Assembly: GCA_016301965.1 (NCBI GenBank)
Contig: JAEDOO010000108.1
Span: forward strand, 1-6,536
Reading direction: 5' to 3'
Source of the DNA: Lachnospiraceae bacterium
GTDB taxonomy: Bacteria > Bacillota > Clostridia > Lachnospirales > Lachnospiraceae
DNA: 6,536 bases
A program made the translations under genes and the position numbers. Position 1 is the first letter of the stretch. Every line of letters begins with the position of its first letter. The notes below the pieces were generated by a model. It saw nothing but the letters and a program-made list of their open reading frames with translations, did not search any database and was not told the origin of the DNA. Positions 1-6,347 of this stretch are shown here, piece after piece.

Positions 1-205
1 ATCTGGCGCCAAACTCACTCGCCGTCTGGTTCTTTCTCGCAAGCCATCCATCCAGTACATCTGTCAAACCGGCAAACGTGTAAACAATCAGGAATCGTCT
101 CGTCCCCCAGGGGAGAAAAGCGAGAATAATCGCAGCAACGATACGCAGGGAAGTCACTGTATCTGCCGCACTCCATTCATGCTCTTTTTTCACTTCATGA
201 TGCAT
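1..205 (-). CDS. CDP-alcohol phosphatidyltransferase, N-terminal part (cut by window edge)
   Basis: The first 68 residues of a membrane enzyme that transfers a phosphatidyl group from a CDP-activated lipid to an alcohol; the family includes phosphatidylglycerophosphate synthase and related phospholipid enzymes. The family signature DG-x2-AR-x8-G begins at residue 52 (D52, G53, A56, R57, G66), with the preceding D49 also present. The later G-x3-D-x3-D aspartates fall beyond the edge. An upstream T-V-T-S-L-R-I segment (16-22) matches the N-terminal part of these enzymes, and residues 22-34 and 38-48 are hydrophobic, as in the first helices. The ATG at 205 follows a strong AGGGGGAG ribosome binding site (about 213-220). 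The N-terminus is charged (HHEVKKEHE) and differs from typical housekeeping PgsA, so the exact alcohol substrate cannot be assigned. The call at family level is secure; the symbol is not. Confidence 0.88.
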   Translation of the reverse strand, partial: MHHEVKKEHEWSAADTVTSLRIVAAIILAFLPWGTRRFLIVYTFAGLTDVLDGWLARKNQTASEFGAR

Positions 206-377
206 TTTTCCTCTCCCCCTGATCATCTTATTTTGCCTGTATTTTCTCAACCAGCTTTGAAAATAATAAACTTTTGAATACTCTTTCGCATTTATTCTAT
301 AAATAGTAAAGGAATATATTTTCCCATACTGTTCATAATTGGAAATTATGTATTCTCAAAGTTTTAATTTTCCTCAT
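206..377. other. AT-rich intergenic leader of the CDP-alcohol transferase gene
   Basis: No gene is seen here on either strand. On the minus strand it is the leader of the transferase gene. A weak promoter-like pair, TTGAGA then TATGAA with a 16-bp spacer, lies around 331-358, but it matches consensus poorly and is not called as a promoter. The only firm signal is the purine-rich ribosome binding site just before the gene start. Confidence 0.5.
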
Positions 378-422
378 ATATACTGCTTTCTCCAGTTCTA
401 AAAACTGGAGAAAGCAGTATAT
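378..422 (-). terminator. Perfect 20-bp hairpin right after the DUF3574-like gene (terminator-like, no T-run)
   Basis: The left arm at 378-397 and the right arm at 403-422 are perfect reverse complements over 20 bp, with a 5-nt loop (398-402). The hairpin begins at the base following the TAG stop of the minus-strand gene (423-425), a natural place for transcript 3' end formation. It is not a classic intrinsic terminator: the sequence that follows in the minus direction starts ATGAGGAAAATTAAAAC, with no T-run, and the plus direction has only scattered Ts. It may instead be a 3' end-protecting or processing stem. The structure is certain; the function is inferred. Confidence 0.55.
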
Positions 423-857
423 CTATTCTTTACCACCATAAAAATCTATCTGTATCAAATCTTTCTCTATTAACACCGTATTCTGATTCAATGTTTTTAT
501 TACCTCATCAGCAATTTTATACACTGTATCATTATCTGTATCTTTAAAGCAGCAGACTATCGTATTTTCATGAGTAACCAGTCCGTTCTCATCTACCCAT
601 GAACCATTTGCATCCTGAATTGTGTATCCGTCAAGATACTTAAAACAAATATTGTCGATAATTGTCTTTGCATCTTCAGTTGAAATGATCTGTTCGTAAG
701 TATCTTTATCATTCATACCAATATACATTGTATACTGAATCTTTTCATTTGAAGATTGATTACTATTTGATCTCCAAGCAACAAAACCTACAGTTCCGGT
801 AGCAAACATATTAACAATTAACAGAACAATGATAATTAAATCCTTTTTATTCTTCAT
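423..857 (-). CDS. DUF3574-like protein with N-terminal membrane anchor
   Basis: A 144-residue protein. Residues 2-5 are basic (KNKK) and 6-28 form one long hydrophobic segment, so it is a signal anchor or uncleaved signal peptide with the rest outside the membrane; no lipobox cysteine is seen. A polar linker (29-39) leads to a small alpha/beta domain at 40-140. That domain has the pattern I associate with DUF3574: an opening Y-x2-Y-I-G strand, the central G77-Y-T-I-x-D82-A-x-G85-x-W87 motif, H96-E97-N-T followed by a hydrophobic strand, and a late N-Q-N-T-V-L segment (124-129). The family has no established biochemical role. ATG at 857 was chosen because GGGGAG (868-873) lies about 10 nt upstream; a longer reading from TTG at 875 would absorb that site. 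The gene is visibly more AT-rich than its neighbours. It may be co-transcribed with the reductase upstream. The domain call rests on pattern memory. Confidence 0.62.
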   Translation of the reverse strand: MKNKKDLIIIVLLIVNMFATGTVGFVAWRSNSNQSSNEKIQYTMYIGMNDKDTYEQIISTEDAKTIIDNICFKYLDGYTIQDANGSWVDENGLVTHENTIVCCFKDTDNDTVYKIADEVIKTLNQNTVLIEKDLIQIDFYGGKE

Positions 858-955
858 ATTACAAAAACTCCCCAATTCTCTTTCTCCAGTACCGGCTTTG
901 CAACAACATCTGGTATCTGCCGTTCATCCCGACACATTTCCCGAAACATATTCAT
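854..955 (-). CDS. Possible small ORF (33 codons) overlapping the DUF3574-like gene by ATGA
   Basis: An ATG at 955 opens 33 codons (MNMFREMCRDERQIPD and on) whose TGA stop shares ATGA (854-857) with the start of the DUF3574-like gene, the arrangement typical of translational coupling. A strong GGGGAGG (976-982) lies 20 nt upstream of this ATG but only 12 nt upstream of another ATG (963) that opens a three-codon ORF (M-E-E-stop), which itself overlaps this ATG by ATGA. The RDERQIPDVV segment resembles N-terminal stretches of Clostridial anti-sigma-like membrane proteins, so this could also be the 5' end of a gene broken by frameshift. Whether it is translated is unknown. Confidence 0.3.
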   Translation of the reverse strand: MNMFREMCRDERQIPDVVAKPVLEKENWGVFVI

Positions 956-995
956 TCTTCCATTTGTTTTGTTATCCTCCCCTACAAATTCCGAG

Positions 996-1061
996 TTATT
1001 CAGATCTTTCTAATGCCTCTTTCAATCTTATTTTTATATCTTCTCTATCTGTTCTTCTTTG
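996..1061 (-). pseudogene. Possible C-terminal gene remnant (about 21 codons)
   Basis: In a frame different from the reductase, an open stretch without an ATG reads QRRTDREDIKIRLKEALERS-E and ends at TAA (996-998). It overlaps the last 17 bases of the reductase coding region. The composition (charged, amphipathic, KEALERSE ending) looks like the end of a real helical protein, such as an ECF sigma factor tail. It is followed within 20 bp by GGGGAGG and the short ORF at 854-955. It is too short to identify and chance remains likely. Confidence 0.15.
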
Positions 1062-2223
1062 CTAAGGCTTCTCGCTTTTTACACTCGTCAGCCCATTTTG
1101 GCATTTTGCTGATCCGCTCAGTAAGATCTTTCATCGCCGCCGGAATATCAATATTCTGCGGACAGATCCGGGCACATTTTCCGCAGGAAATACATGCTGA
1201 AGGTTTCTTGTCCTCTTCCAATCCTTCAACAAACATAGCCGCATTGATACTAGGCACAGTCCGCAGCTCATTATATGTACTGAGCAACGAAGGAATATCC
1301 AGTCTCTTCGGACATCCTTCACAACAATAGCGACAGGCCGTACAGGGAATCGTATTTTTCATCCCATCAGCAATGGCAAACAAAAGCTCTTTTTCCTCCG
1401 CAGAAAGAGGTTTCTCTGCAGAAAACGTGCGGATGTTGTCCATCATCTGTTCCATATTGGACATACCGCTCAGCACCATGGTCACGCCGGGAATTCCCTG
1501 CAGAAAACGAAATCCCCAGGCAGCCACAGATTCCTCCGGGCGAAGAACTTTCAATTTGTCTTCGCTGGACTCATCCAGCCTGGCAAGCTTACCTCCGCGC
1601 ACCGGTTCCATGACCCAGATCGGAATATTTCGTTTTGTAAGAAGTTCACATTTCTTTTTGGCATCCTGCAGCGTCCAATCCAGATAATTCAGCTGGATCT
1701 GGCAAAACTCCATATCCTCACCGCATATATCCAGGAATTTTTCCAGCCCCTCAACCTTCGCATGAGAACTGAAACCAAGATGACGGATACGCCCCAGTCT
1801 CTTCTGTTCCTTAAAATAGTCAATAATTCCCCATTTCGGATCCAGATATGTCTCCATAGATTTCTCGTATACATTGTGCAGCAGATAAAAATCAAAATAC
1901 TCCACACCGCATTTTTTCAGCTGTTCCTCAAAAATCTCCTCCGGATGATATCCATTAGAAAGGATCTGATGTCCCGGATACTTCGTTGCCAGATAGAAAC
2001 TATCACGCGGATACTCCTTAAGTACACGTCCGATCACTCTCTCAGAGTCCCCGTTATGGTAAGGAAATGCCGTATCAAAATAATTCACTCCATGTTCAAT
2101 TGCATAACGCGTCATTTCTCTGACCTGTGCCTCATCTACACTTCCATCTTCCAAAAGCGGAAGACGCATCGTACCAAATCCAAGCATCGACAGCTTTTCC
2201 TTTTGAAAATTTTTGTAAATCAT
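1045..2223 (-). CDS. Aldo/keto reductase with C-terminal 4Fe-4S ferredoxin motifs
   Basis: A 392-residue cytoplasmic oxidoreductase of the aldo/keto reductase superfamily. An NAD(P)H-dependent (beta/alpha)8 barrel spans about 1-285, followed by a ferredoxin-like tail. The family's catalytic tetrad can be read: D50 (in NYFDTA), Y55, K81 (in LATKYP) and H116 (in YLLHN). The tail carries two cysteine sets, C294-x2-C297-x2-C300-x3-C304-P and C344-x2-C347-x2-C350-x3-C354-P, the normal spacing for two 4Fe-4S clusters. Such iron-sulfur AKRs are common in anaerobic Clostridia; their physiological substrates are mostly unknown, and electron transfer via the clusters is an inference. The length is normal. 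The ATG at 2223 sits 7 nt after GGAGG (2231-2235), which lies inside the last codons of the upstream DUF1653 gene, and the two genes overlap by ATGA (2220-2223). They are therefore very likely one operon with coupled translation. Confidence 0.93.
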   Translation of the reverse strand: MIYKNFQKEKLSMLGFGTMRLPLLEDGSVDEAQVREMTRYAIEHGVNYFDTAFPYHNGDSERVIGRVLKEYPRDSFYLATKYPGHQILSNGYHPEEIFEEQLKKCGVEYFDFYLLHNVYEKSMETYLDPKWGIIDYFKEQKRLGRIRHLGFSSHAKVEGLEKFLDICGEDMEFCQIQLNYLDWTLQDAKKKCELLTKRNIPIWVMEPVRGGKLARLDESSEDKLKVLRPEESVAAWGFRFLQGIPGVTMVLSGMSNMEQMMDNIRTFSAEKPLSAEEKELLFAIADGMKNTIPCTACRYCCEGCPKRLDIPSLLSTYNELRTVPSINAAMFVEGLEEDKKPSACISCGKCARICPQNIDIPAAMKDLTERISKMPKWADECKKREALAKKNR

Positions 2224-2681
2224 ATTCTTTCCTCCAGTTTCTCAAACCGGTATTTCTGCTTTACATCCGGGTATTTTTCCTGATCAACCTCGCTCATAAA
2301 CATATCGTAGGGTCTGGCACAAATTTTAAAAGGCTCATACATTCCCTGGTAGATGACCAGTCTCTCCCCTGTCTCCGTGTGTGACGCAAAGGCCAACACT
2401 TTGTACAGATACTCGGAAGTGTCCGCAGATACCCATTCCCGTTTAAAATGACGAACGATGTCACCGACATGAATATCCCTTTTCACCCTCTCTTTGGTTT
2501 CTTCGATGACCGGTTCCGTATCCAGTTCTATATATTCCTCTTTGTCCAGAGATACAGGTATCCCTGTTTTTCCTTCAATGTGTACGCCACCGTACCATGT
2601 GCCTGCAATTTCGAAGATGTCTCCCACCTCGTACTCTTGGGTAAATTCATCATTTTTCTTGATAATTCGGATTCTTGCCAT
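2220..2681 (-). CDS. DUF1653 domain protein with extra N-terminal beta-rich domain
   Basis: A 153-residue soluble protein. The C-terminal part (about 70-148) matches DUF1653: G73-D-I-V-R-H-F-K opens the domain, then Y-L-Y-K-V-L (91-96), A-S-H-T-E-T-G-E-R-L-V-I-Y-Q (99-112), and the R123-P-Y-D-M-F segment that replaces the usual RPLEMF. The family is widespread and of unknown function; many members are only about 70-80 residues, so this one carries roughly 65 extra N-terminal residues. These are rich in predicted beta strands (ARIRIIKK, YEVGDIFEIAGTWYGG, IPVSLDKEEYIEL) and resemble a small SH3-like fold that I cannot name. The start ATG at 2681 lies 7 nt after AGAGG (2689-2693). The stop codon overlaps the reductase start by ATGA, and its last codons supply the reductase's ribosome binding site. 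First gene of the unit; the promoter candidate is just upstream. Confidence 0.85.
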   Translation of the reverse strand: MARIRIIKKNDEFTQEYEVGDIFEIAGTWYGGVHIEGKTGIPVSLDKEEYIELDTEPVIEETKERVKRDIHVGDIVRHFKREWVSADTSEYLYKVLAFASHTETGERLVIYQGMYEPFKICARPYDMFMSEVDQEKYPDVKQKYRFEKLEERI

Positions 2682-2709
2682 GTAAATACCTCTTTAATAT
2701 TGTTGTCTT

Positions 2710-2738
2710 ATTTTAACATTACTTTTTCCATATGTGTA
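2710..2738 (-). promoter_or_regulatory. Promoter candidate for the DUF1653-reductase operon
   Basis: On the minus strand an extended -10 element, TG-T-TAAAAT (2710-2718), has a 17-bp spacer to a weak -35 box, TACACA (2733-2738, 4 of 6 to TTGACA). The expected transcript start is near 2703, giving a leader of about 20 nt that contains the AGAGG ribosome binding site. The extended -10 makes up for the poor -35. No operator is evident. Confidence 0.4.
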
Positions 2739-2778
2739 GTGCGTTTCACATCTTGACACTTTATCTTCATAACAAAGA

Positions 2779-2880
2779 TTACTGTTCACTGGCAAGCCAA
2801 TAAACAGCAATTTTCGCAGGCTTATTTAAAGTGTTGCTTTGCAAAAGAAGCCTGCGAACACCGGAATCAACAATGAGCAT
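2779..2880 (-). CDS. Doubtful small ORF (33 codons) downstream of the glycosidase
   Basis: An ATG at 2880, only 14 nt after the glycosidase stop, opens MLIVDSGVRRLLLQSN and ends KPAKIAVYWLASEQ before TAA at 2779-2781. The peptide composition looks protein-like, but no convincing ribosome binding site is present (only GAGAG about 10 nt away), and an 11-bp inverted repeat lies inside it. It could be a gene remnant, part of an interspersed repeat, or non-coding. No family recognised. Confidence 0.22.
   Translation of the reverse strand: MLIVDSGVRRLLLQSNTLNKPAKIAVYWLASEQ
2813..2858. repeat. 11-bp perfect inverted repeat downstream of the glycosidase gene
   Basis: TTCGCAGGCTT (2813-2823) and AAGCCTGCGAA (2848-2858) are perfect reverse complements around a 24-nt loop. 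The stem is GC-rich and lies 37 nt beyond the glycosidase stop, so it may mark its transcript end. Neither side has a T-run suitable for intrinsic termination (the minus strand continues AAAATTGCTG). Within the loop, CTTTTGCAAAG can form a smaller inner hairpin. Confidence 0.6.
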
Positions 2881-2894
2881 ACTTTCGTTTTCTC

Positions 2895-5800
2895 TCAGCT
2901 TCTGTCTGTCATATGCATCTGCCGTCCTCTGGTGATACGGCGTCTGCCTTTTTCATCCGGAGAAAATCCGCCATAGATTTCCGGTGATTTTAAAATGCCT
3001 GCCGGTTTGAAACGATACTCATAGCTCCAGAGATCCCCGGCACTTCGCCAGGAATTGGGGCTCTGGTAGAAATATACGCCCTGGGTGTGATGAAGCTGGG
3101 CAAAACCGTTCTGCCGGGTACCATACAGCCTTAACTGTACCAGATGTTCTCCGGCATCCGCCTTCACCGCAAGCTCATAGGGTGAAAAGACGATATTTCC
3201 TGCCTCCATGCCATCCACCAGCACCTTGATCAGACCTCCCCGATACTGCGGCACACGCACCGCAAAATCACCATCAGATACTACTTTAAAGCTGTAGATC
3301 AGATTTCCGGTGTAAAAAGGCAATCCCTGACTGACGATATCGCCCCAGCCCAGCTTTCGTATCGGCGCCGTCACAGTTTTCTGTGATCCGCAGACCCGCA
3401 CACCGAAATCTCCCAGCAGGTAAAAATACTCCAGATTGGTACGGCGTCCTATGGGCACGTCAATATCCAGAATATTTTCTCCGGCTTTCAATCCCGGCAG
3501 CGGCACCGTCTCTATGCAGCGATCCACATACCAGCCATCCTGTTTGGCTGTTACTTTTTGTCCATTCAACCAGATATCTGTGATATCCGCATCCTCCAGG
3601 CCCAGTTTTAACTGAGGCACATCGATGTCGCTCTCAATTCTGAAACGAAGCTGCAGCCGGTCTTTTGCCTCCTCCGGCTGAATCAGATAAGGCTGGCAGA
3701 CTTCTTTTCTTCTCAGGGGAATTCCCAGTTCTTCTCTCACCACGTTATCTATACGGAGCAATTCTTCTTCTGAGGCATATTCTCCACCGTTAAACGCATA
3801 TTCCGCCATATCCAGAAGCAGCATATTGGGTTCTTCCAGTCTTACCTCCACTTGCCGGAGCAGAATATCGGGATTTTTTCTCACAGTTTCATCTATGACC
3901 GCTCCTGCGGTGCATTTTCCCGGTACCAATCGAATCAGCATGCTGTCATGCATATACCAGATTTTCTCCAAAATAGTGGAACCATTTTCGTACTCTGCCG
4001 AAAGCGGACGTATCTCGCCGCTCATGGTATCGTAAAGTTCCGGCGCATACTCTCCCTTCAAGATAACCTTAAGTTTCGGCGCTGGATCCACATCGGGGCA
4101 ATCCGGATTCTTTCCATTACAGATAAAAAGCCATTTCTGCTCTCCATCTTCCCGAAGCTGATGCAAAACATTATCCGTCCTGCTGCCATCTTCTTTTCGG
4201 ATATCGATCATCCGCACATCCTCCAATGCCTGCAGAATGGCAGAATCGTCAAAACCTATATGGACTGATTTTTCAAATAACGTTTCGGCAGCATCAGATT
4301 TTTTCGCATCAATATGATCCGGTCTGTCTCCAAGAAAAATCACCTGTCCGCCTTCCTTCTGAAAATCCTCCAGCCTCTTTACTGTGGTGGAACGCAAGGT
4401 ACGAAGCGGAGGAACGATAATAACATCATATGCCATCTCGCCAACGCTTAACGGGAAACCGCCCTTTTCGCATTGCTCGGGCAGTCTGGCCTCGCACAGA
4501 TAATCAAAGTCGATGCCGCCGAACAACAGCGTTTCTGCCAAATGCGTAAACTGTTCATCCATCTGTTTTCTTGCCGCCATGGTCTGATCCGATGGTCCCA
4601 GATAGAACCAGTAGGACTCTATCGGATGTACCACAGCCACCTTTACCACGGCCTTTCCACGGGTCATTGCCGTATTCACCCGGGCAAAATGATCCTCAAT
4701 CAGGGAAAACTGCTCCCACCAGGGAGACTGATAACTGATGGAGGCGGGATAATCTCTCTTGGCCTCGCCTTTCATGGTCATCCAGGCCAGATGCGGCACA
4801 CGCACGGTGACTCCAAGCGCCGCCTGCCAGTCTCCCTGCAGCTTATAGCCGCGAAAATCGTAATCCCATCCGGTCACACCGTATATCTCAGACAGCATGC
4901 CCTCCGCACCCATCTGGCGTACCATAGACTGGGTCTGCTTTGCTGTGGTATACTCATGAAAATCGCAAAGCATATCGATTCCCGGAAGTCCGAATTCCGG
5001 ATAACAGCGCATGGCATCGCCTACCACCTGGGTCTGACTGTCCAGTGTAGGCTCGCCCATCACATGGCCGGTCAGATACAACTCATGATCCCGGCACCAC
5101 TGACCGATCTGGTGACAATAGGAAGATACGAAGAGATCCGTCAAAAGATTCTGGTAATGCCATCGCGCCTTTGACAGCTCTCCCTCGGGAAGCTCCCAGA
5201 GAAGCTGCGGCACCACATCTAACAGGTCTTCCTCATACTGCTCTCGATACAATTCCGGCAGTCTGTCTGTCCATGGCAGAAAAACATCCCTCTGCTCCCG
5301 GGCAAAATTTAAGGTCTCTTTCGGTGCAAACTGCGGCTCATCAGTAAAAATCGCAGGGACAGTTTTCCCAAACATTTTCCCAACAGCATCTTTATATTTT
5401 TCATGGGTCCGCTGAATAAATTCCTGAGTCGCCTCCGGACGCAGCGTATCCACATAAGCCTGATTATTAAACCAGGGATCTGCCGTGGCATGCTCCATGT
5501 AGGCATACCATTTTACACCCTGAGCAGTTTCCTGTTCTTCAATCCGCCTGACAGATTTCAAATATCCTTTCTCATCCAGCACAATATCATATACCGCCAG
5601 AAGCTGTCCGTTATCCTGACGCATACTCTCCTGCCCACGTCCCGGCTCCGGGTTCGAATTTCTGTACGGTCTGTCCTCTGTATAGGGATTTACCGTTAAC
5701 AGCAGCGTTTTTCTCGCATTTTCCGGTTTTCCCGAAGTCACGGCTCCTCCCGCTGTTCCCGAAGGCCAGCGGTCTTCATCATAGAGCCATGCCAGCATCT

Positions 5801-6059
5801 GTTCGTCCTCAGCTACCTTTGTACAATAGCGAATGAATTCCATAAATTCTTCGCTCAGGTAAGGCGTATCCATTCCCGTCCGCACATGCATATGAAAACC
5901 GCCCAGGCCCATTTTCTTGAAAATCTGAATCTGGCGAGCCAATTCCTCTTTATCCAGTTTCCCATTCCAGGCCCAGAATGGTGTTCCCCGATACTCACTG
6001 GTGGGATGCTTGAAAAGCTCTTTGCTCAGTGTTTTTTCCTGATTCTTCGGATATAGCAT
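2895..6059 (-). CDS. GH106-like glycoside hydrolase (alpha-L-rhamnosidase type), cytoplasmic
   Basis: A 1054-residue enzyme resembling the GH106 alpha-L-rhamnosidase group, which removes L-rhamnose from oligosaccharides. Residues below are numbered from the ATG at 6059. The N-terminal barrel (about 15-470) shows the family's conserved stretches: PFWAWNGKL (27-35), GGFHMHVRTGM (53-63), WLYDEDRWPSGTAGG (91-105), FTDEP (238-242), GHVMGEP (331-337) and SEIYGVTGWD (390-399). E241, E336 and E391 are candidate acid/base or metal-site residues; which ones act cannot be decided here. Residues about 470-585 look like the glutamine-amidotransferase-like domain that follows many such barrels (YDVIIVPPLRTL, GGQVIFLGDRPD). 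Two beta-sandwich or galactose-binding-like modules lie near 795-890 and 905-985. There is no signal peptide or anchor, so it acts inside the cell on imported sugars. ATG at 6059 is preferred over GTG at 6068 because GAGG (6068-6071) overlaps that GTG. It is transcribed alone, with no transporter or regulator nearby. Exact substrate uncertain. Confidence 0.87.
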   Translation of the reverse strand: MLYPKNQEKTLSKELFKHPTSEYRGTPFWAWNGKLDKEELARQIQIFKKMGLGGFHMHVRTGMDTPYLSEEFMEFIRYCTKVAEDEQMLAWLYDEDRWPSGTAGGAVTSGKPENARKTLLLTVNPYTEDRPYRNSNPEPGRGQESMRQDNGQLLAVYDIVLDEKGYLKSVRRIEEQETAQGVKWYAYMEHATADPWFNNQAYVDTLRPEATQEFIQRTHEKYKDAVGKMFGKTVPAIFTDEPQFAPKETLNFAREQRDVFLPWTDRLPELYREQYEEDLLDVVPQLLWELPEGELSKARWHYQNLLTDLFVSSYCHQIGQWCRDHELYLTGHVMGEPTLDSQTQVVGDAMRCYPEFGLPGIDMLCDFHEYTTAKQTQSMVRQMGAEGMLSEIYGVTGWDYDFRGYKLQGDWQAALGVTVRVPHLAWMTMKGEAKRDYPASISYQSPWWEQFSLIEDHFARVNTAMTRGKAVVKVAVVHPIESYWFYLGPSDQTMAARKQMDEQFTHLAETLLFGGIDFDYLCEARLPEQCEKGGFPLSVGEMAYDVIIVPPLRTLRSTTVKRLEDFQKEGGQVIFLGDRPDHIDAKKSDAAETLFEKSVHIGFDDSAILQALEDVRMIDIRKEDGSRTDNVLHQLREDGEQKWLFICNGKNPDCPDVDPAPKLKVILKGEYAPELYDTMSGEIRPLSAEYENGSTILEKIWYMHDSMLIRLVPGKCTAGAVIDETVRKNPDILLRQVEVRLEEPNMLLLDMAEYAFNGGEYASEEELLRIDNVVREELGIPLRRKEVCQPYLIQPEEAKDRLQLRFRIESDIDVPQLKLGLEDADITDIWLNGQKVTAKQDGWYVDRCIETVPLPGLKAGENILDIDVPIGRRTNLEYFYLLGDFGVRVCGSQKTVTAPIRKLGWGDIVSQGLPFYTGNLIYSFKVVSDGDFAVRVPQYRGGLIKVLVDGMEAGNIVFSPYELAVKADAGEHLVQLRLYGTRQNGFAQLHHTQGVYFYQSPNSWRSAGDLWSYEYRFKPAGILKSPEIYGGFSPDEKGRRRITRGRQMHMTDRS

Positions 6060-6064
6060 AGTGG

Positions 6065-6071
6065 TCACCTC
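6065..6071 (-). promoter_or_regulatory. Ribosome binding site that decides the glycosidase start
   Basis: GAGGTGA on the minus strand ends 5 nt before the ATG at 6059 (8 nt from its GAGG core). It covers the alternative GTG start at 6066-6068, so that GTG has no site of its own and is unlikely to be used. Translation therefore probably begins at MLYPKNQ. Confidence 0.65.
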
Positions 6072-6085
6072 ATCTTATAAAATAC

Positions 6086-6115
6086 ATTTTAAAGATATAT
6101 CATTTAGATTGTAAA
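6086..6115 (-). promoter_or_regulatory. Promoter candidate of the glycosidase gene
   Basis: On the minus strand, TTTACA (6110-6115, 5 of 6 to TTGACA) and TAAAAT (6086-6091, 5 of 6 to TATAAT) are separated by 18 bp. They would start transcription near 6079, with a leader of about 20 nt. A competing pair is TTGAAA (6133-6138) with TACAAT (6108-6113), but its 19-bp spacer is long. The direct repeats at 6123-6158 lie just upstream of the first pair and cover the -35 of the second. Confidence 0.4.
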
Positions 6116-6122
6116 ACAGACG

Positions 6123-6158
6123 TAAAGTAGACTTTCAATTTGACTTCCAATTAGACTT
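6123..6158 (-). repeat. Three 12-bp direct repeats upstream of the glycosidase promoter
   Basis: Reading the minus strand, AAGTCTAATTGG, AAGTCAAATTGA and AAGTCTACTTTA follow each other without a gap; the AAGTC cores sit exactly 12 bp apart (6154-6158, 6142-6146, 6130-6134). The first two agree at 10 of 12 positions, the third less well. Position and spacing fit an activator or repressor site, but 12 bp is more than one helical turn, so cooperative same-face binding is not assured. No regulator gene is in view. Confidence 0.45.
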
Positions 6159-6347
6159 TTTTCGCCACTTTTTCAATAAATTAATATTCAATAGAGAACG
6201 GGTATTCTATCACATTTTTCAGAACAAATACCTTGTTTTCCATTGTATTCTCTTGTTCATGATACCATGTAAGAGGCAGCAAATGGAAATTAATTTGAAG
6301 ATTTCTGGCGAAAATTGAAAGCTATTTCTGCAATCCTATTTACATAC
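6159..6347. other. AT-rich intergenic DNA, no convincing gene
   Basis: Little can be supported here. A 6-bp inverted repeat, GGTATT (6201-6206) and AATACC (6227-6232), is weak. On the plus strand, AAGAGG (6271-6276) stands 6 nt before an ATG at 6283 that opens only 11 codons (MEINLKISGEN, stop at 6316-6318). It has the form of a leader peptide, but no downstream plus-strand gene is in view to support that. Confidence 0.4.

Noticed and set aside
378..422. End of an insertion sequence
   Set aside because: No transposase, target duplication or matching distant end is visible; the stem sits exactly after a stop codon, which fits a transcript 3' end better.
858..875. Longer DUF3574-like protein starting at TTG 875
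   Set aside because: The GGGGAG ribosome binding site would then be inside the coding region, and the ATG at 857 gives a normal basic N-terminus before the membrane segment.
829..1065. Plus-strand 78-codon open frame across the reductase-DUF3574 gap
   Set aside because: Low-complexity F/L/S-rich product, no ribosome binding site, and it covers the ribosome binding sites and starts of minus-strand genes.
1013..1330. Plus-strand open frames opposite the reductase (also 1373-1687 and 1762-2283)
   Set aside because: They lie antisense to a gene with clear catalytic and cysteine motifs, show no family pattern and have no good ribosome binding sites.
4473..5174. Plus-strand open frame of 233 codons opposite the glycosidase
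   Set aside because: The minus strand here encodes conserved GH106-like motifs including GHVMGEP and SEIYG; the plus-strand product is histidine-rich, of mirror-frame type, and unrecognisable.
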